Below, in pieces: positions 37,809-46,269 of a DNA stretch of 64,000 bases. Numbering within the stretch: the first letter of the stretch is position 1; each line of letters begins with the position of its first letter. Origin of the DNA: Anatilimnocola aggregata (GTDB taxonomy: Bacteria; Planctomycetota; Planctomycetia; Pirellulales; Pirellulaceae); assembly GCF_007747655.1 (NCBI RefSeq), contig NZ_CP036274.1, positions 4,154,001 to 4,218,000 on the forward strand, in the 5' to 3' direction. The notes below the pieces were generated by a model. The model searched no databases, had not been told where the DNA came from, and was given only the letters and a program-made list of their open reading frames with translations. A program made the position numbers and the translations under genes.

Positions 37809-39074
37809 TCAGGCTGGTGTCTTGGCGTCAGTAGATAGGCCGCTCTCGCCGCGCCGACCGGTGATGAGGTTCCAGCCCCAATCGACAATTGCGGTGTTTC
37901 GCTGCTCAGCCGTGTGCAGCAAGCTGAGATGAACGCCTAACCAGGCCAGCCAGGCAGGCAGGCCAGTCAAGGTGAGACCCAGTGGCAGTTCGACGATGGC
38001 AGCGCCATGACCGATGGTCGCCATTGTTCCCTTATCGCAATAGACAAATGGTTCGACTGCCTGGTTGGCAAGGCGGCGCTGTATCGACTCGCCCAGATAC
38101 TCGCCAGCTTGCAGGGCAACAGCACCGAGTCCCGGCAGCGGCGCACCGGTTTTTGCGTCTTTCATGGCTGCGATGTCGCCTAACGCAAAGGCATTCGGAT
38201 GTCCCGTGATCTGTAGGTCTGCATCAATGGGAATGCGATCTCCATGGGCCAGCGGAATTCCCAGCGAAGCAACCAGCGGATTCGCTTGCAAGCCAGCAGC
38301 CCAAATCAATGTTTGCGTCTTTATCGATTCGCCTGTGCTCAACACGATGCTTGCTGCGTTCACTTGGCTGACACCGTTGCTGGTACGCACGTCCACGCCA
38401 CGCTTCACAAGTTCCTCGCGCGCATAGTTGCGCAGCGCCGGCTGAAAAGGCCCCAGCAAGTCGGGCGCGTATTCGAACAACATGATTCGCGCTCGTGACG
38501 TCGGTAAATTCGGGTAGTCTTTAATAAAATCCGACCGCAGCAATTCCGCGATCGCGCCAGCTACTTCCACCCCTGTTGGTCCGCCGCCGACAACACAAAA
38601 TGTCAGAGCCCCTTCATCGCAAAGCGCTGGATTCTGATGGGCGGCCTCGAGTTGGCTGAGGATCTTAGCTTTCAGTCGCAAGGCGTCATTCAGCGTGTAC
38701 ATGGGTAACGCATAGCTGGCAGCGCCAGGGGTTTGAAAATAGTTCACGACAGCGCCGAGCGCGATCACCAGGTAATCGTATTGCTGTGGCGGTTGGCCCG
38801 CGACAAGAACTTGCCTGTTGACGAGGTCGATCTTCTGCACCGCTGCTTCGATAAACCGCAAGTTGGCATATTGGTTCGATAACTCCTGCAGTGGAAAGGA
38901 AACAGCGCTGGGCCCCAGTTCGTTGGTCGCCACTTGATAGAGCAACGGCTGGAAGGTGTGATAAGGATTCTTGTCGATCAGCGTGATTCGCACATTCGCA
39001 GCGCGCAGACGTTCGACCACGCCAAGACCGCCGAACCCGGCACCCAGAATCACAACATGAGGCTGATCCGTCAT
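37809..39074 (-). CDS. ndh: Type II NADH:quinone dehydrogenase (NDH-2)
   Basis: A 421-residue FAD enzyme that passes electrons from NADH to quinone without pumping protons. Two Rossmann motifs are clear: VVILGAGFGGLG at 7-18 for FAD and FCVVGGGPTGVEVAG for NADH. Other family features are NPYHTFQPLLYQVAT, AAGLQANPL, NAFALGDIAAM and a C-terminal amphipathic region (TLTGLPAWLAWLGVHLSLLH) for membrane attachment. A GGGAG ribosome site precedes it. It is the last gene of a five-gene minus-strand operon, 24 bases after the SDR gene, and could reoxidise NADH made by the SDR. Confidence 0.93.
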   Translation of the reverse strand: MTDQPHVVILGAGFGGLGVVERLRAANVRITLIDKNPYHTFQPLLYQVATNELGPSAVSFPLQELSNQYANLRFIEAAVQKIDLVNRQVLVAGQPPQQYDYLVIALGAVVNYFQTPGAASYALPMYTLNDALRLKAKILSQLEAAHQNPALCDEGALTFCVVGGGPTGVEVAGAIAELLRSDFIKDYPNLPTSRARIMLFEYAPDLLGPFQPALRNYAREELVKRGVDVRTSNGVSQVNAASIVLSTGESIKTQTLIWAAGLQANPLVASLGIPLAHGDRIPIDADLQITGHPNAFALGDIAAMKDAKTGAPLPGLGAVALQAGEYLGESIQRRLANQAVEPFVYCDKGTMATIGHGAAIVELPLGLTLTGLPAWLAWLGVHLSLLHTAEQRNTAIVDWGWNLITGRRGESGLSTDAKTPA

Positions 39075-39098
39075 TGCTACTCCCAGAGGTTGGACCCT

Positions 39099-39866
39099 CT
39101 ACAGCCCCGGGCTGCTCTGCATAATTCCACCGTCGGCAAAAATGGTGGTCGCTGTCAGGTAACTTGCGCCTGGACCGGCCAGAAATGCAACAACGCTGGC
39201 AATCTCGCCCGGTTGTGCCATGCGGCCGATTGGAATGGCGCTATCGAGCTTGGCAAGCAACTTGGGATCGTTCATGGTGCCGAGATTAATGGGCGTAGCG
39301 ACCGCACCGGGCCCGACGCCCACAACGAGCACATTGTGCGGAGCAAGTTCGACCCCCGCAGTGCGGGTGAGCATTCGCATGCCACCCTTCGACAGGCAGT
39401 AGGCCGTGTTTCCGGGCATCGGCCAATCTTCGTGAACCGACGTGATGTTGATAATCCGGCCCCCTTCCCCTTGCTTGATCATCTGCTTCGCGGCCAGTTG
39501 TGTGCCGAAGAAAGCGCTCTTGAGATTGATCTCCAGCACCTTCTCGTATTGCTCTTCCGTGGTATCGAGAATCGAGGTGCGGGTCTCGACTCCGGCATTG
39601 TTGACCATGATATCAAGCCGGCCAAACGTGCTGACGGCGGTATCTACCAGCTTTTGTAGATCGGCGACCTTGCTCACATTCGCTTCGACACCGACGGCCT
39701 GATCGTTGAGTGCGACAACCTGCTTCACCAGTGCGTCGGTCGCTTCGGGATGGGCGACGTAGTCGATCACGATGTTCGCACCTTGCCGAGCAAGTTCCAG
39801 CACAATTGCCATGCCGATGCCACTGTTGCCGCCGGTTACGATGGCGACCTTTCCTGCGAGGTTCAT
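39099..39866 (-). CDS. Short-chain dehydrogenase (glucose-1-dehydrogenase-like SDR)
   Basis: A 255-residue classical SDR. The ATG at 39866 has an AAGGA site and overlaps the aquaporin stop by 4 bases (ATGA). Nucleotide site VTGGNSGIG at 10-18, NNAG motif, catalytic Ser in NITSVHED and the YxxxK pair in AYCLSKGG are all present. The acidic residue after the second strand (VIDY) suggests NAD preference. The sequence resembles glucose 1-dehydrogenases and 3-oxoacyl reductases; a sugar or polyol substrate is favoured only because of the operon context with a glycosidase and a GMC oxidoreductase. Confidence 0.9.
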   Translation of the reverse strand: MNLAGKVAIVTGGNSGIGMAIVLELARQGANIVIDYVAHPEATDALVKQVVALNDQAVGVEANVSKVADLQKLVDTAVSTFGRLDIMVNNAGVETRTSILDTTEEQYEKVLEINLKSAFFGTQLAAKQMIKQGEGGRIINITSVHEDWPMPGNTAYCLSKGGMRMLTRTAGVELAPHNVLVVGVGPGAVATPINLGTMNDPKLLAKLDSAIPIGRMAQPGEIASVVAFLAGPGASYLTATTIFADGGIMQSSPGL

Positions 39867-40696
39867 AGGTGATCCTTTGCGGGTTGTGATTGTGAAGCTT
39901 GAGATTCCGTCGAGTGTTCGGGAGGCCGATAACCGCAGCGAAAAATGCAACGCCTGCGATGATCGTGATGTAACTTCGCACAACGGACGTTTGGCAAGCC
40001 CTGCACGCGGGCATATATTTCCGCAGCGGTCAGCATGGCGAGCGGGGGAGCAAGAAAGTAGATCCACCACGCGGTCCAGATTTGCGCGGGCCAGGCCGAA
40101 GCAAAAGTCCGCGCGGGATTCATGCTCATGCCCGAGAGGGGCGACTCAAAAAGAACAAAGCAGACAAGTAGCAGGCCGACCAGGCAGCCGGTATAGGGAG
40201 CCAATCGCCTGCTGTTGGAACTCAGCAGCACCGTGCTCATTAACAGAAACGAGATTGCGAACTCAGCGAGAAAAGCGATGGGTGTTCCCTGAGAACCGGG
40301 AACGGTGACGATGTAGTCGACGCCGGGGACAGAGATTGCCTGACCGAGGACGGCTGCTGCGAACAAGACACCGGCAACGCCGCCAGCAAACTGAAAAACA
40401 ACATAAAACACAGCATCCCAAGTTTCGATTTTGCCCAAGCGCCAAAAGGTCAGCGTCACGGCAGGGTTGAAGTGCGCACCCGATTGTTTGCCCCAGGGTG
40501 AGTAGACAATCGCCACTGCAGTCCCTCCCATCGCCATTCCCATCAACAGTCGTCGCAGCCAGGGCGAAGATATCATTGCAGGAGAAGTGGGATCAAACAG
40601 CACCACGGCGGCTACGCACGCCGCCAGCATGAAGATTGCCAGTTCGGCAGCTTCCATGCAGTATTCCGGCCAATGGTGCTTGAACGCGTGCCGCAT
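39863..40696 (-). CDS. Aquaporin / MIP-family channel
   Basis: A 277-residue channel with six membrane helices and both half-helix motifs: HFNPAVT and SMNPARTFAS. It should let water or small uncharged solutes such as glycerol through the inner membrane. The N-terminus MRHAFKHHWPEYCMEAAEL and the C-terminal 40 residues (His/Arg-rich, RRRCIFRCGYRPPEHSTE) are unusual; the last part may be a cytoplasmic tail. A GAGGA site precedes it, 10 bases after the GMC gene. Its stop overlaps the SDR start. Confidence 0.9.
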   Translation of the reverse strand: MRHAFKHHWPEYCMEAAELAIFMLAACVAAVVLFDPTSPAMISSPWLRRLLMGMAMGGTAVAIVYSPWGKQSGAHFNPAVTLTFWRLGKIETWDAVFYVVFQFAGGVAGVLFAAAVLGQAISVPGVDYIVTVPGSQGTPIAFLAEFAISFLLMSTVLLSSNSRRLAPYTGCLVGLLLVCFVLFESPLSGMSMNPARTFASAWPAQIWTAWWIYFLAPPLAMLTAAEIYARVQGLPNVRCAKLHHDHRRRCIFRCGYRPPEHSTESQASQSQPAKDHL

Positions 40697-40706
40697 GAGT
40701 CCTCGA

Positions 40707-42257
40707 CTAGGTCAACCGTTGAAGCAAATGATCGCCGACGCGCAGCGCATTGGCCATGGCAGTCAGCGCGGGATTGACCGCCCCGATGCTGGGAAAAAAG
40801 CTGGTGTCGACGACATACAGGTTATCGAGTTCGTGCGCCTTGCAATTTCGATCGAGGACCGAAGTCTGCGGATCATCACCAAAGCGGCACGTCCCTGCCT
40901 GATGCGCGACGCCTCCTAAGTCGATCTCGTTCTTCATGTACAGATTGCGCGGAATGAGATGCTCGTGCATGTCGAGTTGGTTGAGCATCGACTTCAATTT
41001 TTCAAAAAGCTTTTGCTTCGGAACCTGGTTCGAGGGCGTGTAGTTGAGCTTGATCGAACCCTGCGAATTGACGGTGACGCGATTCTCAGGGCGCGGCAGA
41101 TCTTCGGTCGAGAGCCAGAAATCAACGGCGTGCAGGGCAATCTCGTCGAGCGTCCAAGTCGGGGCGAGAATGGTCTCAATCGGCTTTTCGCCGCGGTACA
41201 TTGGCCCCTGGGACTTGCCGACCATTTGAATGTTCCCCATGGGGAACTCGAATCCGGGCATGCCGAAGTAGAAGTCGTTAAGCCCGAGTGTCTTCTGATA
41301 CTTCGTCGGGTTAGGCTCTTTCGAGATTGCCAGCACGGCCTGGCTATTGTGGAACATATAGTGTCGCCCGACCTGGTCGGAGCCGTTGGCCAGGCCATGC
41401 GGATGTTTGTCATTGGCGGACATTAGCAGCAGTCGCGCGGAATTAGCTGCACCACAGGAGACGACGACAATACTCGCCGAGAAGCTTTCGGTATTGCCGC
41501 CGCGACTGACAAGGACGTTGGTGACCGCCGTTCCCGAGGCGTTTGTCTCGAGCTTCAAGACTTGCGAATTGGTCAGAAGCGTCACATTGGGGTGAGCTAG
41601 TGCGGGGCGAATGCCGAGGACTTCTGCATCGGACTTGGCGTGAACGAGGCAGGGAAAGCCATCACAGTCCATGCAGCGCACACATGCACTGTAGGGGCGA
41701 TTCGCTTCGTTGAGCATGATGCCGCAGGGTGAATGAAACGGATGGTAACCAGCCCGGGCAAGATCGTCGGCCAGTTTCTGAATGCGCGGTTCGTGCGAAA
41801 CCGCTGGAAAAGGGTACGGCGCGCTCGCAGGTGGCTCGGTCGGGTCTTCTCCCCGTGCCCCATGAACTTGATACAGCTGTTCGGCCTGCGAGTAATAGGG
41901 CTCGAACTCGTCATAGCTCACTGGCCAGGCCGGTGAAAGACCGTCGTAATGCTGCAGTTCACCGAAGTCTTCTTTTCTCAGGCGGTACAGGGCAGCGCCA
42001 TACATTTTGGTAGCGCCCCCGACGTAATAATGTACGCCGGGCTGAAAACCGCGGCCGGTCTTGTCGTACCAGGTATCCTTCGAGACGTAACGATTGTCGA
42101 TGAAGACGGCGGAGGCATCCCAGTTTTCGGGTTCGCGCGGCAGATAGTCGCCGCGCTCCAGCACCAGGATCTTTTTGCCTGATGGTGCCAGATGCCGCGC
42201 CAGCGTGCCGCCCCCTGCGCCGCTGCCAATGATGATTACGTCGTAGCTGGCAGTCAT
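40707..42257 (-). CDS. GMC-family FAD oxidoreductase
   Basis: A 516-residue glucose-methanol-choline oxidoreductase. FAD motif GSGAGG at 11-16 with LERGD ending the second strand; GGATKMYGAALYR and a Cys-rich insertion ACVRCMDCDGFPCLVHAKSD in the middle; active-site His in VAHQAGTCRFG and the closing NPALT. The Cys-rich stretch is typical of bacterial gluconate/sorbose-dehydrogenase-like GMC enzymes. Such enzymes oxidise sugars or polyols; the acceptor is unknown. There is no signal peptide. The start overlaps the glycosidase stop by 4 bases (ATGA). Confidence 0.93.
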   Translation of the reverse strand: MTASYDVIIIGSGAGGGTLARHLAPSGKKILVLERGDYLPREPENWDASAVFIDNRYVSKDTWYDKTGRGFQPGVHYYVGGATKMYGAALYRLRKEDFGELQHYDGLSPAWPVSYDEFEPYYSQAEQLYQVHGARGEDPTEPPASAPYPFPAVSHEPRIQKLADDLARAGYHPFHSPCGIMLNEANRPYSACVRCMDCDGFPCLVHAKSDAEVLGIRPALAHPNVTLLTNSQVLKLETNASGTAVTNVLVSRGGNTESFSASIVVVSCGAANSARLLLMSANDKHPHGLANGSDQVGRHYMFHNSQAVLAISKEPNPTKYQKTLGLNDFYFGMPGFEFPMGNIQMVGKSQGPMYRGEKPIETILAPTWTLDEIALHAVDFWLSTEDLPRPENRVTVNSQGSIKLNYTPSNQVPKQKLFEKLKSMLNQLDMHEHLIPRNLYMKNEIDLGGVAHQAGTCRFGDDPQTSVLDRNCKAHELDNLYVVDTSFFPSIGAVNPALTAMANALRVGDHLLQRLT

Positions 42258-44926
42258 GCTCGCTCCTTAGAGGTTTTTGGCAGGCGGCCGCCATATTCGT
42301 ACAGCAGCGAGACGATCAACGCCGTCCAACCCGTTTGGTGGCTGGCCCCCAAGCCCGCGCCGTTGTCGCCATGAAAATATTCGTGAAACGGAATGTGATC
42401 GCGCCAGTGCGGATCGTTTTGAAAGTAGGCGTTACCGCCATAAACAGCGCGCCAGCCGGTACTCGCGTTGCGTTTGAAAATGCTCGTGAGTCTACGCGTG
42501 ATTTCAGCTCCTACTTCATCGAGATTGCACGTTCGCCCGGAACCGGTCGGACATTCGACTTGAAAGCTGTCGTCATAGTGTTTGTGAAACTCCTGCAGTG
42601 CCTGCACGAGCATGTAATTGACGGGAAACCAGATCGGCCCGCGCCAGTTTGAGTTGCCGCCGAATAAGCGATTCTCTGACTCCGCCGGTTCGTACTTGAC
42701 GACAACTTCCTGGCCCCCTGCGCTAAACACATACGGATGATCGAGGTGATAGCGAGAAAGCGCGCGGATGCCATAGTCCGAGAGAAACTCATTCGGATCG
42801 AGCATCCGCCGTAGAACAGCCGCGAGGCGATCTTTGGTCAAGATCGCGAGCATGCGGGTGTTGTTGTCCCCCAAGATGTTGACCGGCGCGACATTCTTCA
42901 GCAGGTCGGGGCGGTGTCTCAAAAACCACTCTGCCCGCTCTGCAAACAGGTCGAGACCTCGCGAACGGTAGCGAGGTGTGGTGAGTACGGCAAAAATCGG
43001 TACCAGGCCCACCATCGAGTGGATCTTGAGCGGAATGTTTTGCCCGTCGGTCAGATGTACCACATCGTAGAAGAATTGATCTTCTTCATCCCACAGATTG
43101 ATCCCTTCGCCATTCATGTTGGTCATGGCGTGAGCAATCGACAGGAAGTGCTCAAAGTATTTGAGCGCCATGTTCTGATAGAAGGGCTCGTGCTGTGCGA
43201 GTTCAGTGGCAATGGATAGCATCGTTGTGCAGTAAAGCGCCATCCAACTTGTGCCGTCGCTCTGCTCCAACTGTGCGCCGTCGGCCAGCGGCTTGTCGCG
43301 ATCGAAGCAGCCGATGTTGTCCATTCCCAAGAAGCCACCGCCAAAGATGTCTCGGCCACTGCTGTCTTTGCGATTAATCCAAAAGCTGAAGTTGAGCATT
43401 TCGTTCTGAAATATTTCTTTCAGAAACGTGAGATCGCCGACTCCGGCCCGCTCTTTTTCAATTTGATAGACGCGCCACGCTGCCCAGCCGACGACTGGCG
43501 GATTCACGTCGTCGAAATTCCATTCGTAGGCCGGATATTGCCCGCTGGCGTGCTGATACCATTCGTGCCCCATGTTCAGCAGTTGTTGCTTGGCGAAGGC
43601 CGAGTCAATGCGGGCTAGCGCCACGCAGTGGAACGAGAGATCCCACGAAGCGTACCAAGGATACTCCCAGGTATCGGGCATCAGAATTACGTCGGCATTG
43701 TGCAACTCTTTCCAATTTGTGTTGCGGCCGTGCCAGCGCGCGTCTGGCGGGGTGGGTTCGGTCTCATCGCCCCGCAACCACCGATAGACATCGTAATGGT
43801 AGAACTGTTTCGACCAGAGTAAGCCGGCCAAGGCTTGACGCATAATTCGCTGCTCGTCGACATCGAGCCCTGCGGGTTGCACAGCGGCATAAAAGGAGTC
43901 TGCCTCGGCCGCGCGCGTGGTTAGGAAGTGGTCGAAGTCGCCGAACGGCTCGCTCGAATGCGTATCACTCAAGCGAACATCAACCACGATAGTTCCACCG
44001 GCGGGGATCACCGCGCGAGCGTGCCCCGCCAGTTTGCTGCCTTGCAGGTTGTTGACGGCGCTCTTTGCGTTATGCACCACAGCTTCATGAATGCCGTCCT
44101 TTACAAAGGGTGAAGTGTTTGGGTAGTGATCGAGCCGCTCGATGTTCGAGTCATTCTCGGTGAAGAGCAACTCGACTTGCTGGTTGTCGCTGGTGCGGAC
44201 GTACCACCAGCGATTGCCGAGCACTTCGTGAGATGTACTCGCTGTGCCTGGCCCCACGGCTTTGATTGAGGGCCGGGTCGAGTTGAACTTCCACGACCAG
44301 GTATTGCGATACCAGAGGTGAGGCAACACATGAATGGGCGCTGCTGCGGGGCCGCGATTGACGACTGTGATACGGCAAAGCAGATCTTCGGGGCTCGCCT
44401 TCGCGTATTCGATGGAGACGTCAAAATACCGGTTCGCGAGAAAAGTATCGTGCAGAGCGTCGAACAACTCATACTCGGGCTGATCTCGCCCGCGTGCGCC
44501 GTTTACCTTCACCAGGTCTTCGTACGGGTAGGCCACCTGCGGGTACTTGTACACCATCTTCATGTACGAGTGCGTCGGCGTGCCATCGAGAAAGAAATAG
44601 TATTCTTTGACGTCTTCGCCGTGGTTCCCCTGCGGGTTGCTGAGCCCGAACATCCGCTCCTTTAAGATCGGATCGCGCTCGTTCCACAGTGCCACGGCCA
44701 GACAGAGGTATTGTTTGTCGTCGCAAAAGCCGCCGATGCCATCTTCGTTCCAGCGATACGCCCGGCTGCGGGCATCGTCGTGCGAGAAGTAAGCCCAAGA
44801 ATCGCCGCTAGCGCTATAGTCTTCTCGAACAGTTCCCCAAGCTCGCTCACTGAGGTAAGGCCCCCAGCGTTTCCAATTGGTCGACTTGGCGTCGTGTTCG
44901 GCCAGGCGTTGTTGCTCGGGGGTCAA
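42254..44926 (-). CDS. GH63/MGH1-like glycoside hydrolase
   Basis: An 890-residue enzyme with no signal peptide, thus cytoplasmic. The first codon is TTG (44924-44926), supported by CGGAG 6 bases upstream and the conserved start MTPEQQRLAEHDAKSTNWKRWGPYLSERAWGTVREDYS. The N-terminal part is beta-rich and the C-terminal half is an (alpha/alpha)6 toroid typical of GH63 and related families (YASWDLSFHCVALARIDSAFA, GPIWFPVNYMLVQAL). GH63 members are alpha-glucosidases, glucosylglycerate or mannosylglycerate hydrolases; long proteins of this kind in planctomycetes are often annotated only as 'glucosidase'. It heads a five-gene operon. Confidence 0.88.
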   Translation of the reverse strand: MTPEQQRLAEHDAKSTNWKRWGPYLSERAWGTVREDYSASGDSWAYFSHDDARSRAYRWNEDGIGGFCDDKQYLCLAVALWNERDPILKERMFGLSNPQGNHGEDVKEYYFFLDGTPTHSYMKMVYKYPQVAYPYEDLVKVNGARGRDQPEYELFDALHDTFLANRYFDVSIEYAKASPEDLLCRITVVNRGPAAAPIHVLPHLWYRNTWSWKFNSTRPSIKAVGPGTASTSHEVLGNRWWYVRTSDNQQVELLFTENDSNIERLDHYPNTSPFVKDGIHEAVVHNAKSAVNNLQGSKLAGHARAVIPAGGTIVVDVRLSDTHSSEPFGDFDHFLTTRAAEADSFYAAVQPAGLDVDEQRIMRQALAGLLWSKQFYHYDVYRWLRGDETEPTPPDARWHGRNTNWKELHNADVILMPDTWEYPWYASWDLSFHCVALARIDSAFAKQQLLNMGHEWYQHASGQYPAYEWNFDDVNPPVVGWAAWRVYQIEKERAGVGDLTFLKEIFQNEMLNFSFWINRKDSSGRDIFGGGFLGMDNIGCFDRDKPLADGAQLEQSDGTSWMALYCTTMLSIATELAQHEPFYQNMALKYFEHFLSIAHAMTNMNGEGINLWDEEDQFFYDVVHLTDGQNIPLKIHSMVGLVPIFAVLTTPRYRSRGLDLFAERAEWFLRHRPDLLKNVAPVNILGDNNTRMLAILTKDRLAAVLRRMLDPNEFLSDYGIRALSRYHLDHPYVFSAGGQEVVVKYEPAESENRLFGGNSNWRGPIWFPVNYMLVQALQEFHKHYDDSFQVECPTGSGRTCNLDEVGAEITRRLTSIFKRNASTGWRAVYGGNAYFQNDPHWRDHIPFHEYFHGDNGAGLGASHQTGWTALIVSLLYEYGGRLPKTSKERA

Positions 44927-45236
44927 GTGGCACTCCGCTGCAAGAGACTATGGTGCGCTGGCCATTTTAGCGGCCGGGCGAAACGTTCCAAGTCGTAATC
45001 GGAGCATGGGGGCGGATTGTCATAGAGATAAATACAACAGTGAATTCTGGGCAAGTAATCAGTAACAATTCATCGTCGACCCCGGCTAGCGACGACGACG
45101 GCGGCAGGAGATACTTCACCTTCTCTCCACCGGCCGGAACTTGCGAGTGACCGGGCGATAGGTCGAGGCAAACTCGACAAAATTGCTGTGACGTGGATGT
45201 TGATCGACGTTGAAGCTAGGTGATGGGGCAGAGCGA
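44927..45236. other. 310-base intergenic region between divergent operons
   Basis: This gap separates the glycosidase operon (minus) and the respiratory operon (plus). It must hold promoters for both. No convincing consensus pair, repeat or extra gene is seen; a short inverted repeat CGTCG/CGACG (about 45074-45094) is the only structure. Confidence 0.4.
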
Positions 45237-46262
45237 ATGGATCTGTTTGGTGTAGGCACGCTGCTCGCGGATTGCGTCCCACCGGAGAATTTATCGATCT
45301 TTCATCCCGTTTCTCCTGGGGGGCGTTCGATCGTCAGTTTGTCGATCTTAGTGCTCGCCATCACGGGTGGCATTCTGCTGGTTGTCGGCACCGTGCTGAT
45401 GTACTGCGTTTTTCGCTTTCGAACCAAGACATTTGACGGTCACGAACCACCTCAAGTGTACGGCAGTGTGCCCATCGAAGTTGCCTGGACCGCCGCACCG
45501 GCAATGATCGTCTTCATTTTGGTTTTGGTGACCACCCGCACTCTGTGGGAAGTTGAAATTCCGGTGCCAGAACCAGTTGTCGGCGACAACACCCTGTTTG
45601 TCACCGTGGTCGGCCGGCAGTGGTGGTGGGAGTATCAATACGAATACTACAACGGCCAGAAGCTGGGTTTCACGACGGCCAATGAACTGCACATGCCGGT
45701 CAGTGAAGCGAGTCAGCAGCGGCGAGTTTACTTGACATTAAAGTCGGCCGATGTCTGCCACAGCTTTTGGGTTCCGCGACTCGCGGGCAAAACGGACTTG
45801 ATTCCCGGCCGCGTGAACAGCATGTGGCTACAGACCGAACAGCCCGGGTTGTATTTGGGCCAATGCGCCGAATATTGCGGCACCCAGCATGCTCACATGT
45901 TGCTAAGGGTGAATGTCGAATCACCAGCTGAGTTTGAGCGTTGGTTGCAACAAGAGGCATCCGTGGCTTTGCACGTGGACGAGGCGACGATCACTCGAGG
46001 TCGTGAAGTCTTCCTCGGGCTGTCTTGCATCAATTGCCATGCAGTCCGCGGCACAGGTGCCAAGGGAACGTATGGCCCCGACTTGACCCACATCATGAGT
46101 CGTGCCACCCTCGCCTCGGGGCAGATTCCAAATAATCGTGAGAATCTGCGCAGCTGGATCGCTGATCCGCAGAAGATCAAGCCGGGCTGCTTGATGCCCG
46201 CTTTTGGTCTGTCAGATAAGCAGTTGGATGAAGTCGTTTCGTACTTGGAGTCATTGCGTTAG
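45237..46262 (+). CDS. ctaC: Cytochrome c oxidase subunit II with fused cytochrome c (caa3 type)
   Basis: A 341-residue subunit II. The frame could start at a TTG at 45210; the ATG at 45237 is preferred. Two membrane helices (about 32-58 and 84-102) are followed by the CuA domain with ligands His175 (VCHSFWVP), Cys210 and Cys214 (CAEYC), His218 and Met221, and then a cytochrome c domain with CINCH at 264-268 and a distal methionine in LMPAFG. The electron path from cytochrome c to CuA is thus in one chain, as in caa3 oxidases. It is the first gene of the respiratory operon; subunit I follows 7 bases later. Confidence 0.95.
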   Translation: MDLFGVGTLLADCVPPENLSIFHPVSPGGRSIVSLSILVLAITGGILLVVGTVLMYCVFRFRTKTFDGHEPPQVYGSVPIEVAWTAAPAMIVFILVLVTTRTLWEVEIPVPEPVVGDNTLFVTVVGRQWWWEYQYEYYNGQKLGFTTANELHMPVSEASQQRRVYLTLKSADVCHSFWVPRLAGKTDLIPGRVNSMWLQTEQPGLYLGQCAEYCGTQHAHMLLRVNVESPAEFERWLQQEASVALHVDEATITRGREVFLGLSCINCHAVRGTGAKGTYGPDLTHIMSRATLASGQIPNNRENLRSWIADPQKIKPGCLMPAFGLSDKQLDEVVSYLESLR

Positions 46263-46269
46263 TCGCGCG

